This document shows, piece after piece, positions 1 to 8,373 of a stretch of DNA of 64,000 nt; the first letter of the stretch is position 1; each line of letters opens with the position of its first letter. The stretch is from Oscillospiraceae bacterium (GTDB lineage: Bacteria; Bacillota; Clostridia; Oscillospirales; Oscillospiraceae). Position numbers and translations under genes: made by a program. A model generated the notes under the pieces. That model worked only from the letters and a program-made list of their open reading frames with translations, did not search any database and was not told the origin of the DNA. The stretch spans positions 110,742 to 174,741 of the forward strand of contig WRAB01000001.1 of NCBI GenBank assembly GCA_009780435.1, read 5' to 3'.

Positions 1-345
1 GGAGAGCGGGGGGTGACCCTCTCCGGCGGCCAGAAACAGCGGGTGGCCATCGCCAGAACACTGCTCTGCGACACGCCCATTCTCATTTTTGACGACTCCC
101 TGTCCGCCGTGGATATGGAGACCGACGCAAAAATCCAGGCCGCTCTGCGGGAGCGGACAAAGGGCGCTACGGTGATACTCATCAGCCACCGGGTCTCCAC
201 TCTCATGCACGCCGACCAGATACTGGTGCTGGACGAGGGCAAGCAAACGGAGATGGGGGATCACAAAGCCTTGCTCCAGCAGGGCGGCATCTACAGCCGG
301 GTCTATACACTCCAGAGCCAGGCTGAGAGAGGGGAGGTACTGTAA
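1..345 (+). CDS. ABC exporter subunit, C-terminal part of ATPase domain (partial)
   Basis: The reading frame is open from the first base, so the N-terminal membrane part lies outside the window. What remains is the end of an ABC ATPase: signature LSGGQKQR, Walker B ILIFDD, a D-loop-like SAVD and the switch histidine in ISHR. The residue after the Walker B aspartate is Asp (DDS), where a catalytic Glu is normal. In heterodimeric exporters such as TM287/288 and BmrC/BmrD, one half has this same change. The stop codon overlaps the ATG of the next exporter gene (TAATG), so the two are translationally coupled and very likely form one heterodimer. The substrate cannot be told. Confidence 0.9.
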   Translation, partial: GERGVTLSGGQKQRVAIARTLLCDTPILIFDDSLSAVDMETDAKIQAALRERTKGATVILISHRVSTLMHADQILVLDEGKQTEMGDHKALLQQGGIYSRVYTLQSQAERGEVL

Positions 346-2198
346 TGGAATACGATACGATCCCCCAGCAGCAATCCTTCAGCATTGCCACATGGAAACG
401 GCTGGGGCCATTTGTAAAACCCGTGCGAGGCAGGATCGTCCTGGCATTGGTACTGATCCTGTTGACCGCCGTCACGGACGTGATTCTGCCCCTCTTTACG
501 AAATACGCCGTGGACTGGTTCATCGTACCCCAGACCACCAGCGGGATTGTACCCTTTGCCCTAGCGTATCTGGCCGTCATTGCGGTTCAGGGCGTCCTTG
601 TCATCTTTTTCTGCCGCCACTGTATGGTCATCGAGATGGAGATGGGGCGTCAGATGCGAACCGCCTGTTTTACCCATCTGCAAAAGCTCTCCCTGACCTA
701 TTACAACCAGACCCCCGTTGGCTATATCCTGGCCCGGGTCATGAGCGATACGGATCGGATCAGCAGTGTTGTGGCCTGGGGAATTATCATGTTTTTCTGG
801 GACATCATGTTTATGACCGGTATTATCATCTCCATGTTTATTTTGGAGTGGCGGCTGGCGCTGATTATCATTTTTATTATGCCCATTATCGGCGGGGTCA
901 CATTTTTCTTCAAGAGCCGCCTGCTCAAAGTCAATCGGGAGATCCGCTCCGTCAACGCCAAGATTATCGGCGCATACAACGAGGGGATCACCGGGGCCAA
1001 GACTTCCAAGACCCTGGTCATCGAAGATCAGCTCACCGAGGAATTTTCCGGCGTGACGGGGAAATTCTTCTCCGCCCGGATGCGGGAGACCCGCCTAAAT
1101 GCCGTGTTCATCCCCCTGGTGGTCATGATCGGCTCTGTCGCCGCGGCGTTGATCCTTTACCAGGGCGGCCACATGGTCATGGAGGACGTGTTGGCCCTGG
1201 GGACCCTGTCCGTGTTCCTCTCCTACGTCCTGGTAATCCTGGAGCCGGTACAGCAGATGGCCCGGATCTTCTCAGAGTGTCTCGCAGCCCAGGTCAACAT
1301 TGAGCGGGTGGGGGACCTCCTGTCCCAGGACGAGCGGATCACCGATACCCCTGAAGTCCAGGCCAAATACGGGGATATCTTCACCCCAAAGCGGGAGAAC
1401 TGGGAACCCATCCGGGGGGATATCCGCTTTCAGGATATCTGGTTCAAATACCCGGACGGGGACGAGTTTGTCTTGGAGGATTTTAATCTGGAGATCCCGG
1501 CGGGAACCACTGTGGCCATTGTGGGCCAGACAGGGGCGGGGAAGAGTACGTTGGTCAATCTGGCCTGCCGGTTCCTGGAACCCACTCGGGGCAAGGTGCT
1601 CATCGATGGGAAAGACTATAAGGAGCGGAGCCTGCTCTGGCTCCAATCCCGGCTGGGCTATGTACTCCAAAATCCCCATCTCTTCTCCGGCACGGTCATG
1701 GAGAATATCCGCTACGGCAAGTTAGACGCCACGGACGAGGCGGTCATAGCGGCGGCGAAGCTGGTCTCTGCGGATCGAGTGGTGGAGAAATTGGAGGACG
1801 GGTACAACACCCAGGTGGGGGAGGGGGGAGACCGGCTCAGCACCGGGGAGAAACAGCTCATCTCCTTCGCCCGGGCCGTACTGGCGGACCCGCCCATCTT
1901 CGTATTAGACGAGGCAACCAGTTCCATCGACACGGAGACCGAGGGGCTGATCCAAAACGCCATCAGCCACATCCTCCAGGGCCGCACCAGCTTCATCATC
2001 GCCCACCGCCTGTCCACCATCCGCCACGCCGATCTGATCCTGGTGGTGGAGGAGGGCAAGATCGTCGAACAGGGCAGCCACGATCAACTCATGGCGAGCC
2101 GGGGCCGGTATCACGGGCTGTATACCACCATGATGCTCCGGGAGGAGACGGATCTGCACGGATTTTGGCCGGATGGAGATGAAACAGACGAGGAATAA
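345..2198 (+). CDS. Heterodimeric ABC exporter, permease/ATP-binding half (BmrD/TM288-like)
   Basis: A 617-residue half transporter. The N-terminal half holds about six membrane segments (for example around residues 30-60, 70-95, 145-165 and 168-190). The ATPase domain follows with Walker A GQTGAGKST near residue 393, a modified signature LSTGEKQ near 498, and Walker B with a normal catalytic Glu (VLDEATSS, about 519-526). Together with the upstream half, which has Asp at that position, it fits a two-gene exporter with one degenerate and one active ATP site. These export drugs, peptides or lipids; nothing here indicates the substrate. Start is the ATG overlapping the upstream stop. Confidence 0.93.
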   Translation: MEYDTIPQQQSFSIATWKRLGPFVKPVRGRIVLALVLILLTAVTDVILPLFTKYAVDWFIVPQTTSGIVPFALAYLAVIAVQGVLVIFFCRHCMVIEMEMGRQMRTACFTHLQKLSLTYYNQTPVGYILARVMSDTDRISSVVAWGIIMFFWDIMFMTGIIISMFILEWRLALIIIFIMPIIGGVTFFFKSRLLKVNREIRSVNAKIIGAYNEGITGAKTSKTLVIEDQLTEEFSGVTGKFFSARMRETRLNAVFIPLVVMIGSVAAALILYQGGHMVMEDVLALGTLSVFLSYVLVILEPVQQMARIFSECLAAQVNIERVGDLLSQDERITDTPEVQAKYGDIFTPKRENWEPIRGDIRFQDIWFKYPDGDEFVLEDFNLEIPAGTTVAIVGQTGAGKSTLVNLACRFLEPTRGKVLIDGKDYKERSLLWLQSRLGYVLQNPHLFSGTVMENIRYGKLDATDEAVIAAAKLVSADRVVEKLEDGYNTQVGEGGDRLSTGEKQLISFARAVLADPPIFVLDEATSSIDTETEGLIQNAISHILQGRTSFIIAHRLSTIRHADLILVVEEGKIVEQGSHDQLMASRGRYHGLYTTMMLREETDLHGFWPDGDETDEE

Positions 2199-2238
2199 TC
2201 CTGTAGGATAGGCACGGGGCTGTAGCAAAACGAAAAAC

Positions 2239-2298
2239 GGGACGTCCAGAGGCCGTCCCCTACAATACCACGTAGGGGGCGGCGTCCTCGACGCCCTG
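2239..2298. repeat. Two head-to-head copies of a GTAGGGG-type palindromic repeat
   Basis: Copy 1 (2239-2263) reads GTAGGGGACG...CGTCCC on the minus strand. Copy 2 (2272-2297) reads GTAGGGGGCG...GACGCCC on the plus strand. Each folds into a hairpin; the second is followed by TTTT and may act as a terminator between the two convergent genes. Related copies lie at 3720-3745, 23076-23150 and 34961-34985. Confidence 0.75.
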
Positions 2299-2321
2299 TT
2301 TTACTATAGAACCGTTTGCCG

Positions 2322-2846
2322 TCATACGTACAGATTCATCAGAATCTGGTCGTAATAGGCATCGCCTATCTTCGTAAACCTCGGATATCGGCCGATCTCC
2401 CGGAACCCCAGCCGTTCATAGAGCGCAATGGCACGGAGATTATCTGCCCGGACGCCCAGATGGACGATTTCGATCAGCTCGTTGCCTTTGGCGAATTGGA
2501 TCAGTGCGTCCATCATGTGCGATCCGACGCCTAAGCCCCAAAAGTCTTTCAAAACCGTGATGCCCAGGGTAGATTGGTGCATCAACCGGGGCTTGGCCTC
2601 CCCGGTGAGACCGCCGACACAAACGATTTTGTCGTCCACGATACCGACGAGACAGACAGAGGTGGGGGCGCTGTTTGTGGTTTCGATATATTCCTCCTCT
2701 TGCGCCAGGGTGAGTTGCATCTTCCCCGGGCCAAAGGTCAAGTTATCGGTCTCGCCGCCGACGGTGTTGAGATAGTCCAAGATTTCCTGCGCGTCTTGTT
2801 TTTCGGCCTTGCGGATACGCAGTATTTTTCCATTTTCCAATTGCAT
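2322..2846 (-). CDS. GNAT family N-acetyltransferase
   Basis: About 174 residues. It shows the GNAT acetyl-CoA loop (DFWGLGVGSHMMDAL, the Q/R-x-x-G-x-G/A motif A) and a following ALYERLGF, typical of the family's C-terminal part. The frame is open further upstream, but the ATG at 2846 is preferred because a GGAG ribosome binding site lies about 10 bases upstream and this start avoids overlap with the proC-like gene. The acceptor substrate is unknown. It lies 23 bases downstream of the ProC-like gene on the same strand, so they are probably cotranscribed. Confidence 0.85.
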   Translation of the reverse strand: MQLENGKILRIRKAEKQDAQEILDYLNTVGGETDNLTFGPGKMQLTLAQEEEYIETTNSAPTSVCLVGIVDDKIVCVGGLTGEAKPRLMHQSTLGITVLKDFWGLGVGSHMMDALIQFAKGNELIEIVHLGVRADNLRAIALYERLGFREIGRYPRFTKIGDAYYDQILMNLYV

Positions 2847-2869
2847 ATTTGATTGCTCCACGGTGATTT

Positions 2870-3637
2870 TTATTTGGTATTCGCCTGCAATCTGGTATTT
2901 AGTTCTTCTAGCACAGTGCGCCACGCCTCAATTGCGCCATTGTCCATGAGGGTGTTCATGGACTGCTCATTGTAGCCGCCGGGGGTCATGTCATGAGCCA
3001 GTTCGACGAGATCACAGCCCGGGGTTTCCGCGCCGCGTCTGCCCAAAGCGCTAAATAGGGAATATAGAAACTTGACAGACGCCTCGTGATCCACGCCCTG
3101 TCCGTCTGAGAACTTTGTAATTTCGTGCAGCAGCATGTAATATGGGCTCATAATGCAGGTTAAGAGTTGGAGGGCGCGGGCATCTTCGCGCTTCTGGACG
3201 TAGAGTACGTCGCTCACCGGCGCAAACAGTTCTCCGATCTCTCGTGTTTCCGGGTATACGATCAGGGGGCCGTAACCGTTTACGATCATGGGTAGTGGGA
3301 CGACATGGGCCAAAATTGCCGTCTCACCGATTCGGTTCTTGAGGTCGGGCAGTTGCATTTCTGTCGCCATATTTAATACTTTGTGATCTGTTCTGAATGT
3401 GAGTTCATTTAATGCGTCAAAGCCGCTTTTCTGGACGGTAATGAAAATCCAGTCCGCCTTGTCCAAGACTTCTTGGTTGGATGCACATATTTGCGCCTCT
3501 GAAAACGCTGCGGCCAGGGCCGCGGCCTTTTCCGCCCCTCTCGGGGAGAGGAAAAAGATATGACCTGTTTTTTTCGTACAAAACCCTGTCACGATGGCCG
3601 ATGCGATTGTCCCTGTTCCGATGATTCCTATCTTCAT
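2870..3637 (-). CDS. Pyrroline-5-carboxylate reductase family protein
   Basis: 255 residues. It begins with a Rossmann nucleotide-binding motif (MKIGIIGTGTIASAI). The C-terminal third has the ProC-type dimerisation region (DMTPGGYNEQSM, similar to the 'PGGTT' segment of ProC). Family members reduce pyrroline-5-carboxylate to proline with NAD(P)H. The usual TSPGGTT motif is altered here, so it may be a ProC-like oxidoreductase with another imine substrate rather than the main proline enzyme. Start ATG at 3637 follows an AAAAGGAG site. Confidence 0.75.
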   Translation of the reverse strand: MKIGIIGTGTIASAIVTGFCTKKTGHIFFLSPRGAEKAAALAAAFSEAQICASNQEVLDKADWIFITVQKSGFDALNELTFRTDHKVLNMATEMQLPDLKNRIGETAILAHVVPLPMIVNGYGPLIVYPETREIGELFAPVSDVLYVQKREDARALQLLTCIMSPYYMLLHEITKFSDGQGVDHEASVKFLYSLFSALGRRGAETPGCDLVELAHDMTPGGYNEQSMNTLMDNGAIEAWRTVLEELNTRLQANTK

Positions 3638-3719
3638 TTTGATCTCCTTTTGCGTCGTTTTTGTCAGTATATCTCGTTCATTATATCACCTGGGTTCTTT
3701 CAATTCAAGGCGAAGCAGT

Positions 3720-3745
3720 TGGACGGGAAAAGAATCCGTCCCTAC
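3720..3745 (-). repeat. GTAGGGACGG palindromic repeat
   Basis: On the minus strand it reads GTAGGGACGG, a spacer, then CCCGTCC, which folds as a hairpin. A further partial copy (TATAGGGACGG) begins at 3761. It belongs to the family seen at 2239, 23076 and 34961. Confidence 0.65.
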
Positions 3746-3810
3746 GTGTCTGCCGCACCCTATAGGGACGGAGATTTTTGCCATCTTAAATATTTCTTAA
3801 GAATTATACC

Positions 3811-3888
3811 ACCAGATTTTTAAGATTTGTCTGCTATCGTAATTCACGTTGCACTTCGCTTGCATTAACGTGATAAATCTGGTATGCT
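3811..3888 (+). promoter_or_regulatory. Promoter of the solute-binding cassette inside a large inverted repeat
   Basis: A -35 TTGCAT (3860-3865), 17-base spacer and -10 TATGCT (3883-3888) precede the lipoprotein gene. The promoter sits in the right side of an inverted repeat, ACCAGATTT (3811-3819) with AAATCTGGT (3875-3883), with an inner pair CACGTT/AACGTG. The symmetry may be an operator or an upstream terminator; which one is inference. Confidence 0.5.
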
Positions 3889-3928
3889 ATGGAAAATATA
3901 TGGGCGTGCCGAGAAAAGGAGAACAGTT

Positions 3929-6301
3929 ATGAATGTTACCCCAAAGAAGAAGCGAAAAATCGCGTCCCTCGGCATGTTACTGGGCCTTTTGGCCCTTCTG
4001 CTCATGCTCACCGCCTGTGGCAACAGAGAGGGCAGTGGCGTCAATATGAATGACGCCATCGTCACAGAGTATGTCTATCTATCCCAGCACATAGACCTGC
4101 CGGACATATCGGAGGACATACAGATACAGGGATCTGTAGTACACGGGGATCGGATATTCTACTATTACATCGAACACTACGACCCCGGCCCGGACACGGA
4201 TTGGGACAACTGGGTACCCGTTCCGCCGCAGATTGTAATCGCCAGCATGTTGGCCGACGGGACAGACCAGAGGCAGATTACAATTCCCGCCGCGGCGGAC
4301 AGCGCACAGATTCCAGGTCTCCGCATGACAGAGGATGGCAATGTAGCCCTGCTCGTATTAAACAGTAGCTGGACTATGCAGGGCGGTGAACACACCCTGT
4401 CCTATATGGAATACGACCTCCAGGGCAATCGTGTTGCCTATCAGGAGATACAGGGCGTTATTCCGGCAGGTTCCGACTGGTTCTCGGTGGATCAGGCATT
4501 TTTTGCCGATGACGGATATATAGTGCTCTCCGCTTGGGGGGAGCGAGGTATGGATATCTTTTTGCTAGACAGCAACCTCTCATTGACCGGTCAGTTGGAG
4601 ATGGAATCCGGCACCCAGGGGATCACCCAACTGCGAGATGGCCGGGTGGTGATGATGGCCTGGGAGGAAGACGACAGGCAGAATTGGGTCAATGTCCTAC
4701 GGGAGATCGATTTTGAGGCCGGCAACTGGGGTGAGACAATTACATTCTCCGTAACCAATGTGCGGCAGATGTTCCCCGTGCGAGACGGAGATCCCTTTGA
4801 CCTACTGATAGACGACGGAACCCACCTCTTTGGCTATACCTTGGCCACGGGAGAACGGGCGCTGATTCTCAACTGGATTGAGTCGGAACTCACAGCGGAC
4901 TGGGGCTATTATGTGGGCTTTTTGGACGATGGGCGAATCTCTGTCCTGTCCAATGAGTGGGTGAGCGACGCCGGCTCCCACTCCCGCGGCGGCTTCCATA
5001 CGGCGTTCATGACTTTAACCCGTACCCCCAGAGCGGAGCTGCCGGAACGGACAATTATCACTTTGGGCGGCGTTTGGCTCTCCAGTGATGTCCGCGCAGA
5101 GGTGATTGCGTTTAACCGGGCCAGCCAGACCCATCAGATCCAGGTGCGGGACTACAGCATCTACAATACAAATGACGACTGGCGCGCAGGAAATCTCCGG
5201 CTCCTGGCGGAACTTGCCGTAGGGGACGGCCCGGACATCATCTGGGGTTGGTACGACGCCACTCTGGCGAATCGGGGCATGTTTGCCGATCTCTACGCCT
5301 TTATTGATGCCGATCCGGTGTTGAACCGTTCGGATTTCTTCCCCAACATTCTCGCTGCGATGGAAACGGCAGACGGGTCTCTGTCCATGGTTGCAAACAG
5401 CTTTGGCCTGGAGACCATGGTCGGTATGACGGATGCCGTGGGGCATATTCAATCCTGGACCCTTGCCGATATGTTAGAACTGTTAGAGGGGACAGATGAT
5501 GCCGACATGGAGCACATCATGGGACAGTGGCTGACGGGGGAGAATTTCCTCTCTATTATGCTCATGTTCTCTGGTCGGGAGTTTATTGATTGGGACGAGC
5601 ATCAGGCCAACCTGAACAGCGATGCATTTATCCACCTGTTAGAGATTGCCGCCCGCCTACCCCAACAGCGAGAGGATGACGGGAACAATTTCAGGCAGAA
5701 TTTCGTCAGTGACTATACCCGGATGCGCCGGGGCGAACAATTGCTCATCTCGACGGGCATCTGGAATCCGAGCAGGTATTCGGAGCTGGCGGCTGCTCTG
5801 GGTGGAGACTTTACCGTTCTCGGGATGCCCACCGGAGAGGGCGGCGCCCACGTCATTCACCTGGGGCAAAGCGTGGGGATTAACGCGGGCAGTGATCATC
5901 AAGACGAGGCGTGGAGCTTTGTCCGCCAATTCCTTCTGCCCGACTTCCGTGTAGAGTGGAGCATCCCCCTGCGGATCGACCAATACGATGCGGCGATTGC
6001 CAATGCCATGGCACCGTTTGATGTGTGGGTTGACGAAGATGGCAACGAGTGGCCCACAGGCGGCGGCTCGTGGTGGGTGGATGACTATCTCCAGATTGAA
6101 CTGCAACCCATGACGGAAGAGGAGGCCAGAGGGCTTCGGGCCATTGTGGAAAGCGCCAATATGACAGGCCGCTTTGATGAGATCATCATGGAAATGGTAC
6201 AGGAGGAAATCCAGCCCTTTTTCGCCGGCGACAGAACAGCTGCCGACACGGCCAGAATCTTGCAAAACCGTATCCAGACCTATCTAAACGAACAGAGATA
6301 A
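3929..6301 (+). CDS. Large lipoprotein: N-terminal propeller-like domain plus ABC solute-binding domain
   Basis: 790 residues. It has a lipoprotein signal peptide ending LTAC with the lipidated Cys at about 30. Residues about 40-370 are made of repeated strand-rich segments (for example DGRVVMMAWEEDD, LATGERALIL) that look like a beta-propeller. Residues about 380-790 resemble a family 1 (sugar-type) extracellular solute-binding protein, ending FFAGDRTAADTARILQNRIQ. Ordinary solute-binding proteins have about 400-450 residues, so this is a fusion. The ATG at 3929 follows AAAAGGAG; the frame is open a little further up without a better start. It is followed by two permease genes, which supports an import or sensing role. 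The propeller reading is inference from pattern. Confidence 0.8.
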   Translation: MNVTPKKKRKIASLGMLLGLLALLLMLTACGNREGSGVNMNDAIVTEYVYLSQHIDLPDISEDIQIQGSVVHGDRIFYYYIEHYDPGPDTDWDNWVPVPPQIVIASMLADGTDQRQITIPAAADSAQIPGLRMTEDGNVALLVLNSSWTMQGGEHTLSYMEYDLQGNRVAYQEIQGVIPAGSDWFSVDQAFFADDGYIVLSAWGERGMDIFLLDSNLSLTGQLEMESGTQGITQLRDGRVVMMAWEEDDRQNWVNVLREIDFEAGNWGETITFSVTNVRQMFPVRDGDPFDLLIDDGTHLFGYTLATGERALILNWIESELTADWGYYVGFLDDGRISVLSNEWVSDAGSHSRGGFHTAFMTLTRTPRAELPERTIITLGGVWLSSDVRAEVIAFNRASQTHQIQVRDYSIYNTNDDWRAGNLRLLAELAVGDGPDIIWGWYDATLANRGMFADLYAFIDADPVLNRSDFFPNILAAMETADGSLSMVANSFGLETMVGMTDAVGHIQSWTLADMLELLEGTDDADMEHIMGQWLTGENFLSIMLMFSGREFIDWDEHQANLNSDAFIHLLEIAARLPQQREDDGNNFRQNFVSDYTRMRRGEQLLISTGIWNPSRYSELAAALGGDFTVLGMPTGEGGAHVIHLGQSVGINAGSDHQDEAWSFVRQFLLPDFRVEWSIPLRIDQYDAAIANAMAPFDVWVDEDGNEWPTGGGSWWVDDYLQIELQPMTEEEARGLRAIVESANMTGRFDEIIMEMVQEEIQPFFAGDRTAADTARILQNRIQTYLNEQR

Positions 6302-6353
6302 CGTATGGGCGAACACACTTCGCCCATACATGGAGGAGAAGGAGAGAGCCAGA

Positions 6354-7301
6354 ATGAAGGCGACACTGGTGAAACTCAATCGAAAACTGGGGGACAAGCT
6401 CTATTCCGGCGCCTTCCTCGCCCCCAGTTTTATCGGGGTGATGACATTTTTCATCGCCCCCTTCTTCGTTGTCATCTACTACGCCATGATCGACAGCCCC
6501 GTCCGACAAAATTTTGTCTGGTTTGATAATTTTGAGCGGGTATTGGGGAACTGGGCCTTCCAGACAGCGGCCCAGCATACGATCATGTTCTCCGCCATTG
6601 CCGTACCCTTGGCGGTGGCTTTGGCCTTGGGATTGGCCGTGCTCTTAGAACAGAAAATTCCCGCTAAGAGCCAGCTCCGCACCTTTTTTCTCTCCCCGAT
6701 GATGGTACCTGTTGCTTCGATTGTACTGATTTGGCAAGTCCTATTTCACCAGAACGGGGCCGTCAACGACCTGCTATCTACCATCGGATCCGCTACGGGG
6801 TGGTTTTCCTATGAGCGGTTCTATACGTTATCGGACGGGCGGGTCATAAACCAGTGGATCGACTGGTTCAGTTCTGGATACAACCAATTTCCCATTGTGC
6901 TGTTGTTTTTGTGGAAGAACTTAGGCTATAATATGATCTTGTTCATGGCGGCGCTAAACAACATCCCGAAAGACCTCATTGAGGTGGCGCAGATCGAGGG
7001 GGGCGGGGCGTTTTATATCTTCCGCACGGTGAAAATGCGGTTTTTATCCCCGACGATTCTATTTGTCACAATTTTGTCTCTAATCAACTCTTTTCGCGTC
7101 TTCCGAGAGGTGTTTCTTCTCACAGGAGCTCATCCCTATGGGGGCCTGTATATGCTCCAGCACTACATGAACAACATGTTTGAAGCGCTAGATTTTCAGA
7201 GCCTGGCGGCGGCGGCCATTATCATGTGCATTGTCATGATCGGTATCATCGGCCTGCTGTTTCTCATAGAGAGCCGGTATGGAAAGGATGTTGAAGGGTG
7301 A
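6354..7301 (+). CDS. ABC sugar transporter permease, MalF/UgpA type
   Basis: About 315 residues with six predicted membrane segments and the cytoplasmic EAA loop (EVAQIEGGGAFYIFRTVKMRFLSP) that docks the ATPase. The ATG at 6354 is preferred over the in-frame ATG at 6330, since a GGAGAAGGAGAG site lies just upstream of it. Its stop overlaps the GTG of the next permease by 4 bases, so the two are coupled and form the channel. No ATP-binding subunit is encoded nearby; such importers often share a general MsmX/UgpC-type ATPase encoded elsewhere. Confidence 0.9.
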   Translation: MKATLVKLNRKLGDKLYSGAFLAPSFIGVMTFFIAPFFVVIYYAMIDSPVRQNFVWFDNFERVLGNWAFQTAAQHTIMFSAIAVPLAVALALGLAVLLEQKIPAKSQLRTFFLSPMMVPVASIVLIWQVLFHQNGAVNDLLSTIGSATGWFSYERFYTLSDGRVINQWIDWFSSGYNQFPIVLLFLWKNLGYNMILFMAALNNIPKDLIEVAQIEGGGAFYIFRTVKMRFLSPTILFVTILSLINSFRVFREVFLLTGAHPYGGLYMLQHYMNNMFEALDFQSLAAAAIIMCIVMIGIIGLLFLIESRYGKDVEG

Positions 7302-8176
7302 GAAAAAAACATCTGATCCGCCGTACTCTGATGACCGCTGTGGCAGTTTTCTTTGCCGTGCTCTTCCTCATGCCCACGGTGTTGACCATTGCCAACTCCT
7401 TCATGAGCCAGGCGGAGATCACCGCCAATTACGGCGTGATTTTCGGCTCTGCCAGCGAGGGAGCCTATATGTCCGAGCGGGTCAATCTAAAACTAATTCC
7501 CGACATGGTGACCTTCCAGCAATACAACACCGCATTGATCCAGAGCCCGGACTATCTACTCAGATTTTGGCGCTCTATCCGTCTGGTGGCACCCATTGTG
7601 GTGGTGCAGGTGCTAGTGGCGTCTTTAGCGGCCTACAGTTTTACCCGATTTCGTGGCCGGTGGAAGGAGATCTTATTTTTCTCCTATATTATTCTCATGC
7701 TCATGCCCTATCAGGTGACCCTGGTCCCAAATTTTCTGATCGCCCGAACGTTTAACCTCATAGACAGAGACTGGTCGATTCTATTGCCGGGATTTGTGGC
7801 GCCTTTCAGCGTATTCTTGCTGACAAAATTCATGCGGCGAATCCCCATCTCCTATATCGAGGCGGCCAAATTGGACGGGGCGGGGGAGTTTCAGATCTAT
7901 CGCCGGATTGCGCTACCCCTCTGCCGGAGTGCCTTATACTCCGTGGTCATCCTGGTATTTATTGATTACTGGAACATGGTGGAACTGCCCCTGATTATGC
8001 TCAGCGATCCGGATACCCATCCTTTGTCCGTATTTTTGTCCCGGATCAACAGAGAGGAGATTGGTGTGGCATTTGCCTTGGCCACACTCTATATGATTCC
8101 GACCCTATTGATGTTCCTCCACGGGGAGGAGTATCTCATTGAGGGTATCACATATTCTGGCGGTATCAAGGGATGA
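7298..8176 (+). CDS. ABC sugar transporter permease, MalG/UgpE type
   Basis: 292 residues, started by a GTG that overlaps the upstream stop. There are six predicted membrane segments and an EAA loop (EAAKLDGAGEFQIYRRIALPL). An unusually long external loop follows the first segment (about residues 35-85), compatible with contact to a large lipoprotein. With the preceding gene it makes the membrane part of a carbohydrate-type importer. The transported compound cannot be deduced. Confidence 0.9.
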   Translation: MRKKHLIRRTLMTAVAVFFAVLFLMPTVLTIANSFMSQAEITANYGVIFGSASEGAYMSERVNLKLIPDMVTFQQYNTALIQSPDYLLRFWRSIRLVAPIVVVQVLVASLAAYSFTRFRGRWKEILFFSYIILMLMPYQVTLVPNFLIARTFNLIDRDWSILLPGFVAPFSVFLLTKFMRRIPISYIEAAKLDGAGEFQIYRRIALPLCRSALYSVVILVFIDYWNMVELPLIMLSDPDTHPLSVFLSRINREEIGVAFALATLYMIPTLLMFLHGEEYLIEGITYSGGIKG

Positions 8177-8179
8177 CGC

Positions 8180-8204
8180 CTAGCGGGAAGCAGGCTTTCC
8201 GCTA
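8180..8204 (+). other. Hairpin between permease and adaptor genes
   Basis: TAGCGGGAAGC pairs with GCTTTCCGCTA with a short loop and no clear U-tract. It probably separates or stabilises parts of the transcript. Confidence 0.4.
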
Positions 8205-8373
8205 ATTGGAACTGCCCTGCGGGGCGGCTCTGCGGAGGCTTTTGTAGCGCCCGTCGGAAGTGAATTCCGCCATGCGTTGGGATTTAACTTTTTCGCCTCT
8301 GGCGCACACTATCATGCACTTGACGGCGAAAAGAACGAGGGATAGAGATTTTAGGTTATGGGAGGTTTTTAAG

